Assembly (NCBI RefSeq): GCF_025963695.1
Contig: NZ_JAOQAH010000119.1
Coordinates: 1-57,118 of the forward strand
Source of the DNA: Segetibacter sp.
GTDB taxonomy: Bacteria > Bacteroidota > Bacteroidia > Chitinophagales > Chitinophagaceae
Direction of reading: 5' to 3'
Length of the DNA stretch: 57,118 nt
This document shows positions 16,983 to 25,620 of the stretch, one piece after another (position 1 is the stretch's first letter; each line of letters begins with the position of its first letter). The translations under genes were made by a program, and so were the position numbers. The notes under the pieces were generated by a model that saw only the letters and a program-made list of their open reading frames with translations, did not search any database and was not told the origin of the DNA.

Positions 16983-17696
16983 ATGAAATCACAGGTATTT
17001 AGAAAAGAAGAAAGAGGTATTAAAAACATTGGTTGGTTAAAGAGTAATTTTTATTTCAGCTTCAGTGACTATTATCATCCATTAAAAAGTGCGTTTGGAA
17101 CCCTCTTAGCTTTTAATGACGATTTTGTTGAAGCCGGTAAAGGTTTCGGTATTCACCCTCATACCAATATGGAAATTGTTTCTATACTTCTAAATGGAAA
17201 GATGAACCACATAGACTCCATAGGATATAGTACAACAATTGAAGAAGGCGGTGTACAAATTATGAGTGCCGGAAGCGGATTAAGGCACGAAGAGTATAAC
17301 ATAGGCGACGATGAAGTAAACTTCCTGCAGATATGGATTCAACCGAAACTTCAAAACATAACTCCCCGATACCAACAAAGAAGCTTTCCATTAGAAAAAA
17401 GAAAAAATAAGCTCCAGACAATCATATCAAATGAAGAAGGATTAGAACACTGCTGGATTAATCAGAATGCAAAGCTTTCCCTTGGGCAGTTTGATACTGC
17501 ACAAGAAGTAACGTATCAGCTTAACCCCAGCAATAAATGCCTGTTCATCTTTACCATCGAAGGAAAAATAAACGTAGATGGAACCGATATAAACGAACGG
17601 GACGCGATGGGTGTTTGGGAAGCCAATACTGTGCCTATTCATTGTGATGCAGGTGCTCAATTCCTTGTTATTGAAACACCTATCAATCAAAAATAA
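16983..17696 (+). CDS. Pirin-family protein (YhhW-like, bicupin)
   Basis: This 237-residue pirin is a metal-binding bicupin. The N-terminal cupin carries GFGIHPHTNMEIVSILLNG with the His pair and, downstream, GSGLRHEEYN with the remaining His and Glu ligands. Bacterial pirins such as YhhW oxidise quercetin in vitro and are often found in quinone and redox stress gene sets. The C-terminal cupin is weaker (YQLNPSNKCLFIFTIEGKIN), as usual. It lies 273 bp after the esterase gene with a repeat in between, so it may have its own promoter, and 28 bp before the FMN reductase start. Confidence 0.9.
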   Translation: MKSQVFRKEERGIKNIGWLKSNFYFSFSDYYHPLKSAFGTLLAFNDDFVEAGKGFGIHPHTNMEIVSILLNGKMNHIDSIGYSTTIEEGGVQIMSAGSGLRHEEYNIGDDEVNFLQIWIQPKLQNITPRYQQRSFPLEKRKNKLQTIISNEEGLEHCWINQNAKLSLGQFDTAQEVTYQLNPSNKCLFIFTIEGKINVDGTDINERDAMGVWEANTVPIHCDAGAQFLVIETPINQK

Positions 17697-17724
17697 ATTT
17701 GCACAAGTGCAATTGAGAAACGCC

Positions 17725-18288
17725 ATGAATAACATTAAAATTATCACCTCCACTACAAGAGAGGGAAGAAAGGGTATCGCTGTTGCAAATTGGATTACGG
17801 AACTTGTTAAGCAGGGCAATAAGTATAATGTGGAGCTTTTGGACCTGGCGGTAATAAATTTACCCTTTATGGATGAGCCAAGCCATCCTCGTCTTAAACA
17901 GTATCAACACGAGCATACAAAAAAGTGGAGTGCAACAATAAATGAAGCAGATGCTTTTATTATAGTATTAGCAGAATATAACTTTGGTTTTCCGGCTCCG
18001 ATAAAAAACGCTATCGATTATTTGTATGCCGAATGGATGCACAAACCGATAGCTTTTGTAAGTTATGGCGGTGTGTCGGGAGGTTTGCGATCAACACAAA
18101 TGCTAAAACAAGTTGTTACAGCAATTCACATGATGCCGGTAGTAGACCAGGTTAACATACCTTTTTTTGGAAAGTATATTAATGGTGAAGGAATATTTAC
18201 AGCTGATGAGGTTATAGTCAAGTCAGCAGAAGTTATGCTTAAAGAGTTGGAAAAATGGACAGAAGCTTTAAAAGCTTTGAGGCAATAA
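17725..18288 (+). CDS. NAD(P)H-dependent FMN reductase (flavodoxin-like fold)
   Basis: I choose the ATG at 17725 because MNNIKIITSTTREGRKG begins the first beta-strand and phosphate-binding loop; the longer frame from 17611 would overlap the pirin gene. At 187 residues it has the family motifs LAEYNFGFPAPIKNAIDYLYAEW and SYGGVSGGLRSTQ. Family members bind FMN and reduce quinones, azo dyes, chromate or free flavin with NAD(P)H. Reduction of quinones by two electrons would fit the neighbours, the ring-cleaving dioxygenase, esterase and pirin. It converges with the NADH dehydrogenase gene across a shared hairpin. Confidence 0.9.
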   Translation: MNNIKIITSTTREGRKGIAVANWITELVKQGNKYNVELLDLAVINLPFMDEPSHPRLKQYQHEHTKKWSATINEADAFIIVLAEYNFGFPAPIKNAIDYLYAEWMHKPIAFVSYGGVSGGLRSTQMLKQVVTAIHMMPVVDQVNIPFFGKYINGEGIFTADEVIVKSAEVMLKELEKWTEALKALRQ

Positions 18289-18318
18289 TAACGAATTTGA
18301 CGATTTAGTACCGGTTAT

Positions 18319-18356
18319 AAGAAAAGCAGTTAGGAGTTTGCGGGGGCGCTTTTCTT
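18319..18356. terminator. Probable shared terminator between convergent genes
   Basis: A 9-bp perfect stem (18319-18327 with 18348-18356) with a 20-nt loop has T-rich sequence on both strands' 3' sides. It lies exactly between the FMN reductase stop and the ndh stop, so it could serve both. Confidence 0.55.
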
Positions 18357-19652
18357 TTATTTAGCAGCTGTATTTTCTGTCATTGACTCACGGCTAAAGG
18401 GTCTTACGATAATTCGCGTTGGTCCGTTATAAGAAAAGTATCGTCCTGACCAGCGGATGAAGACAGTGATCTTATTTTGATTGCCCACTAAGGAAAACAC
18501 ATGCACGAAACACCATAACAACCACGCGAAAAAGCCGGAGAACTTAAACTTGCCTAAGTCTGCAACTGCTTTATTTCTGCCTATAGTTGCCATAGAGCCC
18601 ATGTCTTTATACTTAAATGGGCTTGTTTCTTTACCCTCAATTATTGCCATTAAGTTTTTTGAAAGATGTTTGCCTTGTTGCAGGGCAACCTGCGCTACTC
18701 CGGGATAACCATTGGGAGTATCAGTTGAAGTAACTGCAGCTACATCCCCTATTGCAAAAATGTTGGAGTATCCCTTAACCTTGTTTATTTCATTGGTTTG
18801 TATGCGTCGCCCCTTTACGATATTTTCCGCGCTTATCCCTTCGGGAAACTGACCCACAACCCCTGCTGCCCACAATACATTTCTTGTCCGCAACGTCCTT
18901 CCATCGTCTATAGTGAGCAACTCACCATCAAAGCTTTTTACATGCACGTCATTGTAAATCACGACACCCATATCCTGCAAATACTTTTGCGCCTTAGATG
19001 AAGCTTCTTCCGACATAACGCCTAACACTTGCGGCTTGCCTTCAACAACAAAAACCCTCATGTCACAGTCATCAAGCTTTGGGTAATCTTTCTCTAGTAT
19101 ATGACTTCTAAATTCTGCCAAAGCACCTGCAAGTTCTACCCCTGTCGGACCTCCGCCTACGATAACAAACGTCATCAATTCTTCTTTTTCTACGGGATCT
19201 TTTTCACTTAACGCTGCCTCAAAGCTTTGCAAAATCATGCTTCTAATATTCAGGGCTTCCGGCACCGATTTCATCCCCATAGCAAAGTGTTCCAGCTGCT
19301 TGTTTCCAAAAAAGTTTGTGTCAGCCCCGGTAGCAAGCACGAGGTAGTCGTAACTAATTTCACCAATGGCTGTTTCAATACTATTCTTCTCAGGATTTAT
19401 TTTAGAGACTTCAGCAAGTGAAAAAGAGAAGTTCTTTTGATTTTGAAAAATTCTTCTGAGAGGGAATGTAATTGTTTCGGCATCGAGCGCACCTGTTGCC
19501 ACCTGGTAAAGGAGTGGTTGAAAAGTATGGTAGTTGTGCCTATCGAGCATTAAAACTTCAACAGGTTGGTTTTTTAGACTCTTTGCTAATTCTAAGCCTC
19601 CAAATCCTCCGCCTACAATTACGATCCGTGGTCTTACCGTGTTTGTTGTCAT
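18357..19652 (-). CDS. Type II NADH:quinone oxidoreductase (NDH-2)
   Basis: The ATG at 19652 is chosen over the one at 19712, because it places the FAD Rossmann motif at residues 9-26 (RIVIVGGGFGGLELAKSL) as in the family. A second nucleotide-binding motif for NADH follows at MTFVIVGGGPTGVELAGALAEF, and the FAD-contact sequence is YSNIFAIGDVAAV. The C-terminal hydrophobic segment FFAWLLWCFVHVFSLVG anchors it to the inner membrane. It passes electrons from NADH to menaquinone without pumping protons. The length of 431 is normal. It converges on the quinone-detoxification cluster, which may be only coincidence. A 72-residue small gene lies 57 bp upstream on the same strand. Confidence 0.92.
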   Translation of the reverse strand: MTTNTVRPRIVIVGGGFGGLELAKSLKNQPVEVLMLDRHNYHTFQPLLYQVATGALDAETITFPLRRIFQNQKNFSFSLAEVSKINPEKNSIETAIGEISYDYLVLATGADTNFFGNKQLEHFAMGMKSVPEALNIRSMILQSFEAALSEKDPVEKEELMTFVIVGGGPTGVELAGALAEFRSHILEKDYPKLDDCDMRVFVVEGKPQVLGVMSEEASSKAQKYLQDMGVVIYNDVHVKSFDGELLTIDDGRTLRTRNVLWAAGVVGQFPEGISAENIVKGRRIQTNEINKVKGYSNIFAIGDVAAVTSTDTPNGYPGVAQVALQQGKHLSKNLMAIIEGKETSPFKYKDMGSMATIGRNKAVADLGKFKFSGFFAWLLWCFVHVFSLVGNQNKITVFIRWSGRYFSYNGPTRIIVRPFSRESMTENTAAK

Positions 19653-19708
19653 TAATGGTATGATAATAAAAGACTTACTAAAAAAACTGAACCAGAGTGA
19701 AATAGAAA

Positions 19709-19927
19709 TCAAACGGCTGACTTTTCTAACAATTCGAGTAGCGGCTTTAGTTTTCTTATTTCCTTTCTGTGCATTTCAAAAATCAGCCATCCGGCGTCGT
19801 TTAGTTCAATTGCATTATTGTCCAAATTCCATTTGCCGTATTGATGACTGGTATTCAAATCCTCGTTTCGGCTAAACCGAAGGCTTACCGGATTACCGTC
19901 TTCAGCTATAAAAATGATTGTTACCAT
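19709..19927 (-). CDS. Small hypothetical protein
   Basis: This 72-residue frame (MVTIIFIAEDGNPVSLRFSR at the start, ending in HRKEIRKLKPLLELLEKSAV) has the mixed composition of a folded small alpha/beta protein, with no signal peptide or membrane segment. I do not recognise a family. It sits upstream of the NADH dehydrogenase gene on the same strand and may be co-transcribed with it. The alternation of hydrophobic and polar residues in IIFIAEDGNPVSLRF and the amphipathic C-terminal helix argue that it is real. Confidence 0.55.
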   Translation of the reverse strand: MVTIIFIAEDGNPVSLRFSRNEDLNTSHQYGKWNLDNNAIELNDAGWLIFEMHRKEIRKLKPLLELLEKSAV

Positions 19928-19999
19928 TACCGTGTTTTATCCGAAAACCATTTGGTTCTGCTGGCGCAAAAGTTGCAAATGTAGTTTCAAAAAAACATT

Positions 20000-20236
20000 A
20001 TGCAATTGCAAAACAATAGCAACCCTCCTAAATACAGCCAGGAAGAAGAAACAAATTCGCCCGACGTAATTGAAAAAAATGAAAAGGCCCAGGCTGAAAT
20101 TGAAGACACAGATCCGCCCCTGGATGAAGAAGACCTTGCAGAAACCGGGCTGAGCGTAGAAGAGGCTGATCAAATAGTTTGGGATCCACCTAAAACAGGT
20201 TCTTCAGGATCAGAAGAAAAGGATATTACGGATTAA
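20000..20236 (+). CDS. Small acidic hypothetical protein
   Basis: The 78-residue product is extremely acidic and predicted disordered (runs such as DTDPPLDEEDLAET and SVEEADQIVWDPP), with only one aromatic-hydrophobic cluster near its C-terminus. Short acidic proteins of this kind are common and unnamed in Bacteroidota. There is no signal peptide. The opposite strand is also open but encodes an implausible Phe/Leu-rich product. The gene is flanked by genes on the other strand. Confidence 0.5.
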   Translation: MQLQNNSNPPKYSQEEETNSPDVIEKNEKAQAEIEDTDPPLDEEDLAETGLSVEEADQIVWDPPKTGSSGSEEKDITD

Positions 20237-20244
20237 AAAGAAAG

Positions 20245-20268
20245 AGCGCTAATGTTTAGGTTAGTGCT
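20245..20268. terminator. Possible terminator hairpin between convergent genes
   Basis: An 8-bp stem with one G-U pair (20245-20252 with 20261-20268) and an 8-nt loop, just after the small acidic gene. The T-tract is poor, so this is weak. Confidence 0.35.
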
Positions 20269-20406
20269 GGTTTAATATGTGTTAGCCAGTTTTTAAAGAC
20301 GGGAGCCGCATAACCCGAGATTAAGCTGGGACGAATAAAACACAGAAAAAAGCCGCAGGTACTTAAACTTTTGAATGGAGCGTCGCAAGCAAAGGCGAAT
20401 AGCGAT

Positions 20407-22398
20407 TTAATGTGCGCTATCCCTAATCCATAACACCGCATCGGCCAGCACTGATCCTTCTCTGCCTTTATTTGTAATTTTCACATAAGCATTCTTATCC
20501 TTTTCAATTTCAAAAGTACCCAAGGGAATCCATTGGCCAGAAGTTTGGCCTGTTATAGCAACGGAAGCATTTGCAACCTTAATCTCATTCAGTTTTTGTC
20601 CGTCGTAAACCTGGTAGCTTGTTTCCGCAGCAGTTTTATCGGACTTGGAGTAATAAGTATACACCGTATATTTTCCGCTTTTAGAAATAGCAGGTATAAA
20701 TTGTACAAAACCCGAGGCGGTATCTGAAGCGTTGGCTGCAAGTCTCGAAGGCCCGTAGCTGCCCGATTTTTCCTTTTTCCAATTGCCATTAATAATTATC
20801 CTGCTATCATCATTATCAACTAATAACTCCGGCCCGTTACCATCAAGCAAAGGATTTTGTTTAAGCAACTGCTGCACCTTTTTCACATCAACTTCCTGTA
20901 CCGGCTTTTTTGTATCTATAGCAAGTGCGGCGGCTACTGCAGAAGACTGACCCAGTGCCATAAACACCGGCTCCATTCTGATGGAACCGTAGGCAATATG
21001 CGTAGCCGATAAGCAAACGGGAACCAACAAATTTTTGCACTCTTCCGCTTTGGGGATTAGTGAACGATAGGCAATAGGGTAGGGTCCAAACCCGCCCACC
21101 TGCACATCGCCTTCATTTTTAACCATGCCATTTACTACAATCCGCTGGCAATTGTGAGAGTCCATGGTATAAGCTGCCATACCAATTCCATCAGGTACAA
21201 CTTCTTCGCCCTGGCAATTGTGCTGCGTCATAACATAGGCTCCAATCATTCGCCTTGCTTCACGAACGTACATTTGTGGCGTCCAGTGATTGTTGTCGGT
21301 ATATTCATCTTTTGGATAACCCCATTGCAACATTTCGTTTCGCAGGTGTGCAGGCACCCGATCATCGTGGCCTAAAAAGTATAGAAGCTCTTTTATATAA
21401 TCTTCGTTTTCTTGTGAAATTTTTTTCCTTGTATCATAATCACCGTCAGGATATTTATAGTTTACGCCAATCATGTCAGTCGAAAATGGTCCGTTATTAT
21501 TGATGTCGGTTTTTCCATTTGGCATGTGATCAATCTTTAACACGCGGTCATTAAGATTTACCGGTTTCTTTTTTGCCAGGTATCTTAACAGTAATTCAAA
21601 TTTTGAAGGATCATAATTAGCGGGTTTGGTAATCGGTATCATATTTTCCTTTTTGCTGGTAAGGCAAATCCTGAAATTATAGGTCTGTACCTTTTTATCA
21701 CCCGTACCTATTGGTGCTAACGTGTCAGCACTAATACCCCACAACAGACCACTTGCAGGATCACCCGGTATTTTATAAGGATCAACGCCATCAGGAAACT
21801 GGTGGGTCTCTCTCATTTGTACACCATTATAGGTCTCTTTATAAAGCGAATTGTCTTCTCTGCCTACAGCATATTTAACGCCTGCCCTTACCATTAGGTC
21901 ACCCTCGTAGGAGCAATCAATAAACATTTTAGCGCTAATGGTTTTGTTAGTGGCGGATGAAGGCTGAGATGAATTCTCAACGATGATGGTCTGTATATAT
22001 CCTTTGTCCTTTTTAGCTGATACAATACGATGATCGTACAGAACAGTTGTATTAGACCTCTTTATATAATCGAGCAAAATTGCTTCTGCAACATGGGGCT
22101 CGAAGATCCATTGCTCGAATTTTCCGTAATGCTTGCCAATCCTTCTGTAAAAATCAAGCGACAAACCTGAGATAGCGTATTTGTTACCTATATCAGTAAA
22201 TCCTAGTCCACCTGTTGTTAATCCGCCTACATGTTTGCCAGGTTCAATCAGTAAGACTGTTTTGCCCATCATTTTGGCAGTATAAGCAGCTATGACACCA
22301 GCAGCAGTTCCGCCATATACACAGATGTCATAATTAGTTTTCTGGCTATTAGAATTAAGGGCGAAAAGCATGAAAACACAAAACAAGTATTTAAACAT
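20407..22398 (-). CDS. Secreted FAD-dependent oxidoreductase with golvesin-like C-terminal domain
   Basis: The 663-residue protein begins with a signal peptide (about residues 1-18, FCVFMLFALNSNSQ). Residues about 22-60 form the FAD-binding Rossmann motif (YDICVYGGTAAGVIAAYTAK, VLLIEPGKHVGGLTTGGLG). The central part (FIDCSYEGDLMVRAGVKYAVGRE) is typical of the FAD-dependent oxidoreductases annotated near polysaccharide lyases and hydrolases in Bacteroidota. The last 120 residues (GKYTVYTYYSK, GQWIPLGTFEIEKDKNAYVKITNKG) resemble the golvesin/xanthan-lyase C-terminal beta-sandwich, a likely carbohydrate-binding module. The substrate is unknown; a sugar or polysaccharide is the best guess. It is divergent from the MocA pseudogene. 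Confidence 0.87.
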   Translation of the reverse strand: MFKYLFCVFMLFALNSNSQKTNYDICVYGGTAAGVIAAYTAKMMGKTVLLIEPGKHVGGLTTGGLGFTDIGNKYAISGLSLDFYRRIGKHYGKFEQWIFEPHVAEAILLDYIKRSNTTVLYDHRIVSAKKDKGYIQTIIVENSSQPSSATNKTISAKMFIDCSYEGDLMVRAGVKYAVGREDNSLYKETYNGVQMRETHQFPDGVDPYKIPGDPASGLLWGISADTLAPIGTGDKKVQTYNFRICLTSKKENMIPITKPANYDPSKFELLLRYLAKKKPVNLNDRVLKIDHMPNGKTDINNNGPFSTDMIGVNYKYPDGDYDTRKKISQENEDYIKELLYFLGHDDRVPAHLRNEMLQWGYPKDEYTDNNHWTPQMYVREARRMIGAYVMTQHNCQGEEVVPDGIGMAAYTMDSHNCQRIVVNGMVKNEGDVQVGGFGPYPIAYRSLIPKAEECKNLLVPVCLSATHIAYGSIRMEPVFMALGQSSAVAAALAIDTKKPVQEVDVKKVQQLLKQNPLLDGNGPELLVDNDDSRIIINGNWKKEKSGSYGPSRLAANASDTASGFVQFIPAISKSGKYTVYTYYSKSDKTAAETSYQVYDGQKLNEIKVANASVAITGQTSGQWIPLGTFEIEKDKNAYVKITNKGREGSVLADAVLWIRDSAH

Positions 22399-22632
22399 AG
22401 ATGCAGTTTATCGTTATAACAGGGTATTGTAATAGATGATCTAAATGTAATTCAAAATTGGTGAGAAGGCTTTGATCTTTAATGAACAACGATCCTGTTT
22501 TAAAAATGATTGCCCATTTACAAGCAGCCAAAATATTATATTTGGTACAGCCCTGGCACACTTACAGATTTTTAAAGTACGTACAGCTGAAAAGTAAATT
22601 ATTAGTTGGAGTTTATTTTTTAAAAAATAGCT

Positions 22633-22823
22633 ATGAATAATTCGCACAGAGATTTTATTAGCAATACAGCTAAAGGCGGCGCCGCTGTTTCTTTCGGAGC
22701 TATTCTTCGGGGCTTTGCTCCAAAAAGTTATGGAAATATAATTGGTGCAAACGATCGTATTACCGTTGCAAGTAGGGGGGTAAACAGTCGGGGCCTGGCA
22801 GTAGGAACTAATTTTACCGGCAG
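22633..22823 (+). pseudogene. Truncated Gfo/Idh/MocA-family oxidoreductase (N-terminal remnant)
   Basis: The first 64 codons encode a Tat-like leader and the start of a mature domain: MNNSHRDFISNT followed by GANDRITVASRGVNSRGLAVGTNF. This is the N-terminus of the secreted Gfo/Idh/MocA oxidoreductases of Bacteroidota, where the leader normally has RRDFI and the Rossmann strand reads like RVxVAxxGxxxRG. Here the first Arg of the twin pair is His, and homology stops at about 22823, where a dispersed repeat begins. The remaining 300 or more codons are absent. The frame then runs through the repeat to a stop at 22923. Confidence 0.75.
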
Positions 22824-22876
22824 CCGTTGCGTCGCACCCTTGTACAGTTTTCTCTTTATTCATCCCATCGCAACGG
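22824..22876 (-). repeat. Dispersed repeat copy with 8-bp inverted ends
   Basis: On the minus strand 22845-22825 reads GTACAAGGGTGCGACGCAAC plus G. The 53-bp segment is bounded by a perfect inverted repeat, CCGTTGCG (22824-22831) and CGCAACGG (22869-22876). It lies exactly where the MocA remnant loses homology and in the leader of the DUF5009 gene. Confidence 0.65.
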
Positions 22877-22907
22877 TAAAAGTTCTTTTCGCTATAAATA
22901 GTAATAT

Positions 22908-24080
22908 ATGCCAGTATCATTAGATGCACCAATCAAAACGGTACAAGTATCAACTTCGGCTGTTGCACATAAGCCTGAGCTTGCCGTTACCCAACGGCTC
23001 TATTCGTTAGACGCCCTCCGGGGTTTTGACATGGTATGGATTATGGGCGCAGAAGAAATTTTTCATGAGCTTGCAAAGGCAACAGGGTATCCTTTTTGGG
23101 GAGCAATATCAAACCAGTTCACACATCCCGCATGGAACGGCTTTCACATTTATGATTTAATCTTTCCTCTTTTTCTTTTTCTGGCCGGCGTATCTACACC
23201 TTACTCCGTAGGGCGTGAATTGGAAAAAGGCAAGAGCCGCCAGCAGTTAATGATGAGGGTGATAAAGCGTGGTCTCATACTCGTCATTCTGGGAATGATC
23301 TATAATAACGGGTTACAAATAAGACCCCTATCCGACTTCCGTATTTCAAGTGTGTTGGGTAGAATTGGTATTGCCTATATGCTTGCTAACATTATTTATC
23401 TCTATGCAAAACAAAGGGCCCAGGTAATATGGTTTGCTGCACTACTAGTCGGCTACTGGTTAATTCTGAAGCTTACTTCGGCACCTGGTTTTCTACCCGG
23501 TGATCTTACCATGGAAGGCAACTTTGCCTCTTATGTTGACAGAACAATATTGCCCGGAAAACTTTCTTTACGCATCCACGACACAGTTGGCTTCTTTAAT
23601 AATATCCCTGCAATCAGCACCGCTTTGGCCGGAATATTAGCAGGAAGTTTCCTGAAAAATAGTCAGGTAAACGGATCAAAAAAGGCGCTCTGGCTAGCTG
23701 GCTTTGGAGTTATTTCATTAATTCTTGCCCAACTCTGGAACCTTGATTTTCCTATCAATAAAAATATGTGGTCAAGCTCGTTTGTATTGCATACCACAGG
23801 TCTAAGTCTGCTTTTATTATCGGTGTTTTATTACGTCATCGATGTACTGGGCTATAAAAGTTGGGCCTTCTTCTTTAAAGTAATCGGAATGAACTCCATC
23901 CTCATTTACATCTCCGGCAAATTCATTAACTGGAATTACACAACAAATGGATTTTTTAAATGGCTTGACCAATTGGTAGGAAATCCTTTTAACGCTGTAG
24001 TAATGGCTGTGTGCATTGTAATGATAAAGTGGCTTTTTCTTTATGTGCTATATAAAAAGAAAATATTCCTGAGAGTGTAA
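22908..24080 (+). CDS. DUF5009-type membrane acyltransferase-like protein (HGSNAT/NagX-like)
   Basis: The 390-residue polytopic protein has about ten transmembrane segments after a 40-residue cytoplasmic lead. The family signature RLYSLDALRGFDMVWIMGAEE lies at residues 30-50, followed by the conserved HPAWNGFHIYDLIFPLFLFLAG, both typical of the DUF5009 / heparan-alpha-glucosaminide N-acetyltransferase group. Human HGSNAT carries acetyl groups across the lysosomal membrane to glucosamine ends, and bacterial relatives named NagX occur with N-acetylglucosamine genes. The His in the HPAW segment is the natural candidate acyl carrier (inference). An adjacent sugar-active oxidoreductase gene suggests glycan metabolism, but the substrate is open. 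Confidence 0.88.
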   Translation: MPVSLDAPIKTVQVSTSAVAHKPELAVTQRLYSLDALRGFDMVWIMGAEEIFHELAKATGYPFWGAISNQFTHPAWNGFHIYDLIFPLFLFLAGVSTPYSVGRELEKGKSRQQLMMRVIKRGLILVILGMIYNNGLQIRPLSDFRISSVLGRIGIAYMLANIIYLYAKQRAQVIWFAALLVGYWLILKLTSAPGFLPGDLTMEGNFASYVDRTILPGKLSLRIHDTVGFFNNIPAISTALAGILAGSFLKNSQVNGSKKALWLAGFGVISLILAQLWNLDFPINKNMWSSSFVLHTTGLSLLLLSVFYYVIDVLGYKSWAFFFKVIGMNSILIYISGKFINWNYTTNGFFKWLDQLVGNPFNAVVMAVCIVMIKWLFLYVLYKKKIFLRV

Positions 24081-24162
24081 TTCAAATTTTTCTCAAAAAG
24101 CTGGAAGCTACAGGGTTTAGGATAACGGTGTTTAGTTAAGATGTTTAGAAAGAAAGAAGTAG

Positions 24163-24250
24163 TGCGTCATTGCCAGGAACAAAGCAATCAACTGCCTACA
24201 TAATTCATTTGTTTACTAAAGCAGGTTGCTTCGTGGTTCCTCCTTGCAAA
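24163..24250. repeat. GTCATTGCGAGGA-type intergenic repeat, copy 2
   Basis: Left arm GCGTCATTGCCAGGAACAAA (24164-24183) continues GCAATCAACTGC; right arm GCAGGTTGCTTCGTGGTTCC (24221-24240) continues TCCTTGCAAA. The arms are imperfect reverse complements, as in copy 1 at 16774-16868. It fills the gap between convergent genes. Confidence 0.7.
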
Positions 24251-24373
24251 AACGGTGCATTCGGTACTTAACTAAATGACATCGGGGTATAGGCCAGCTT
24301 CACTTAACACCATTTACAGTTTTTTACTTTTACCTGGCCCCAGCTTCACGAAAGGCCGGATCTTGTTTTAACA

Positions 24374-25570
24374 TTACTTCTCAGCTGGCATACTCTCAAC
24401 CATCTTAGTTACCGCTTCATCACCAATAATTGCATAAGCAGGACGAATATGTTCCTTATTAAAAACCTGTAATTTTTCAGGTGTTTCCACAGTTACAAAA
24501 CTTTCATTTATCTCACCATTTTCGTTTGATACTTTACCGAGCGAAAGTTTCAGATGCTTCGCCAGGAAAGTATATGCGCCCTTTCTTTTATTGATACCAT
24601 AATCATGTCCTTCATCAGCAAGGTGAATGTTTTCAATATTTCCGTCCTTACCATAAAAACGATAGATGTTTTTGATATACGGATATTCTAGAACCGCATT
24701 ATTTTTTGTCCAATCCTTACCGTCCGAGATTAACAGCATCGGACGTGGAGCAGCTAATGCAGCTATTTCCACGTTGCTGGTTTGAAAATCCTTACTCTTA
24801 TGGATAGCTAATCCGCTTTCACATACACAACCTCCAAAAAAATGGGCCGAAACCATTACTACCGGTACTGAAACAGCAATTCGTTTATCAAGCGCTGTAA
24901 GCAGTATTGTTTGCGTTCCTCCACCTGATTCTCCAGTTACAGCAATCCTGCTTTTGTCCACTGCGGGCAACGAAAGTAGGTAGTCAATTGCACGCATATT
25001 ATTATGCGTTTGCAACGAAAGGCTGTAAGGATGTTTATGAGAAGATTGTGTAGCATCTCCATATCCAACCATGTCAATCGCCAATACCACGGCACCCATC
25101 CGGGCTAAGGTGGCGCAACGCTTTTGTACGTATTCCTGGTAGCGCGCATCAGGAAAGTGTCCATGAACAGCAAGGATAGCAGGATACGAAGTTTGTGTGT
25201 CAACGGGACGAAACAAATTGCCTGTTACAAAGAAGCCAGGCAAACTTTCAAACGATACATTTTCAACAGTATAACCATCATATGTTCGCTTACTATTGGC
25301 AACAGGTTTTAAAGGGGTGTTTTTAGGAAATTTACTAAGTCCGGCACCGGTAATAATTTTTTGCCTGATGCGCTCTGCTCTTGTTTCCCATGTTTTCTTA
25401 TTATGGTATGTTGAAGCAAACCTTTCAAGGGAGGCTTTTCCTTCAGCTTCAGTAAAATAAGCTCCACGGCAAAGAAGCGTTGTGTCAGTAATTTGACCAA
25501 TGACTCTGTAAGAGAGTAAGCTGTTTAGACAGACAAGTAACAACAACAAGAGAGATTTTTTATTATTCAT
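24374..25570 (-). CDS. Secreted alpha/beta hydrolase (acetyl-xylan-esterase-like)
   Basis: The 398-residue product has a Sec signal peptide (KKSLLLLLLVCLNSLLSYRVIGQ). The hydrolase fold shows YPAILAVHGHFPDARYQEYV (oxyanion strand), GAVVLAIDMVGYGDA, the nucleophile elbow VTGESGGGTQT, an acidic motif LLISDGKDWTKN and a His in LADEGHDYGINKRKGAY. The whole order matches the large carbohydrate-esterase-like hydrolases (AXE1/DUF-type) of Bacteroidota that deacetylate xylan or pectin side chains. The precise substrate is unknown. It is transcribed from a promoter within the 195-bp gap that also holds a strong hairpin. Confidence 0.83.
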   Translation of the reverse strand: MNNKKSLLLLLLVCLNSLLSYRVIGQITDTTLLCRGAYFTEAEGKASLERFASTYHNKKTWETRAERIRQKIITGAGLSKFPKNTPLKPVANSKRTYDGYTVENVSFESLPGFFVTGNLFRPVDTQTSYPAILAVHGHFPDARYQEYVQKRCATLARMGAVVLAIDMVGYGDATQSSHKHPYSLSLQTHNNMRAIDYLLSLPAVDKSRIAVTGESGGGTQTILLTALDKRIAVSVPVVMVSAHFFGGCVCESGLAIHKSKDFQTSNVEIAALAAPRPMLLISDGKDWTKNNAVLEYPYIKNIYRFYGKDGNIENIHLADEGHDYGINKRKGAYTFLAKHLKLSLGKVSNENGEINESFVTVETPEKLQVFNKEHIRPAYAIIGDEAVTKMVESMPAEK

Positions 25571-25620
25571 TGAATAAAAGAATTAGAAAGCACAGTTTAA
25601 ATAAAAGTAAATACCGCAAC

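Noticed and set aside
17611..17724. Longer start for the FMN reductase
   Set aside because: It overlaps the pirin gene and adds 38 residues without similarity to the family, which starts at the MNNIKIITS strand.
22441..22932. 163-codon minus-strand frame across the MocA remnant
   Set aside because: It is antisense to a recognisable Tat leader, and its product has no domain or plausible composition.
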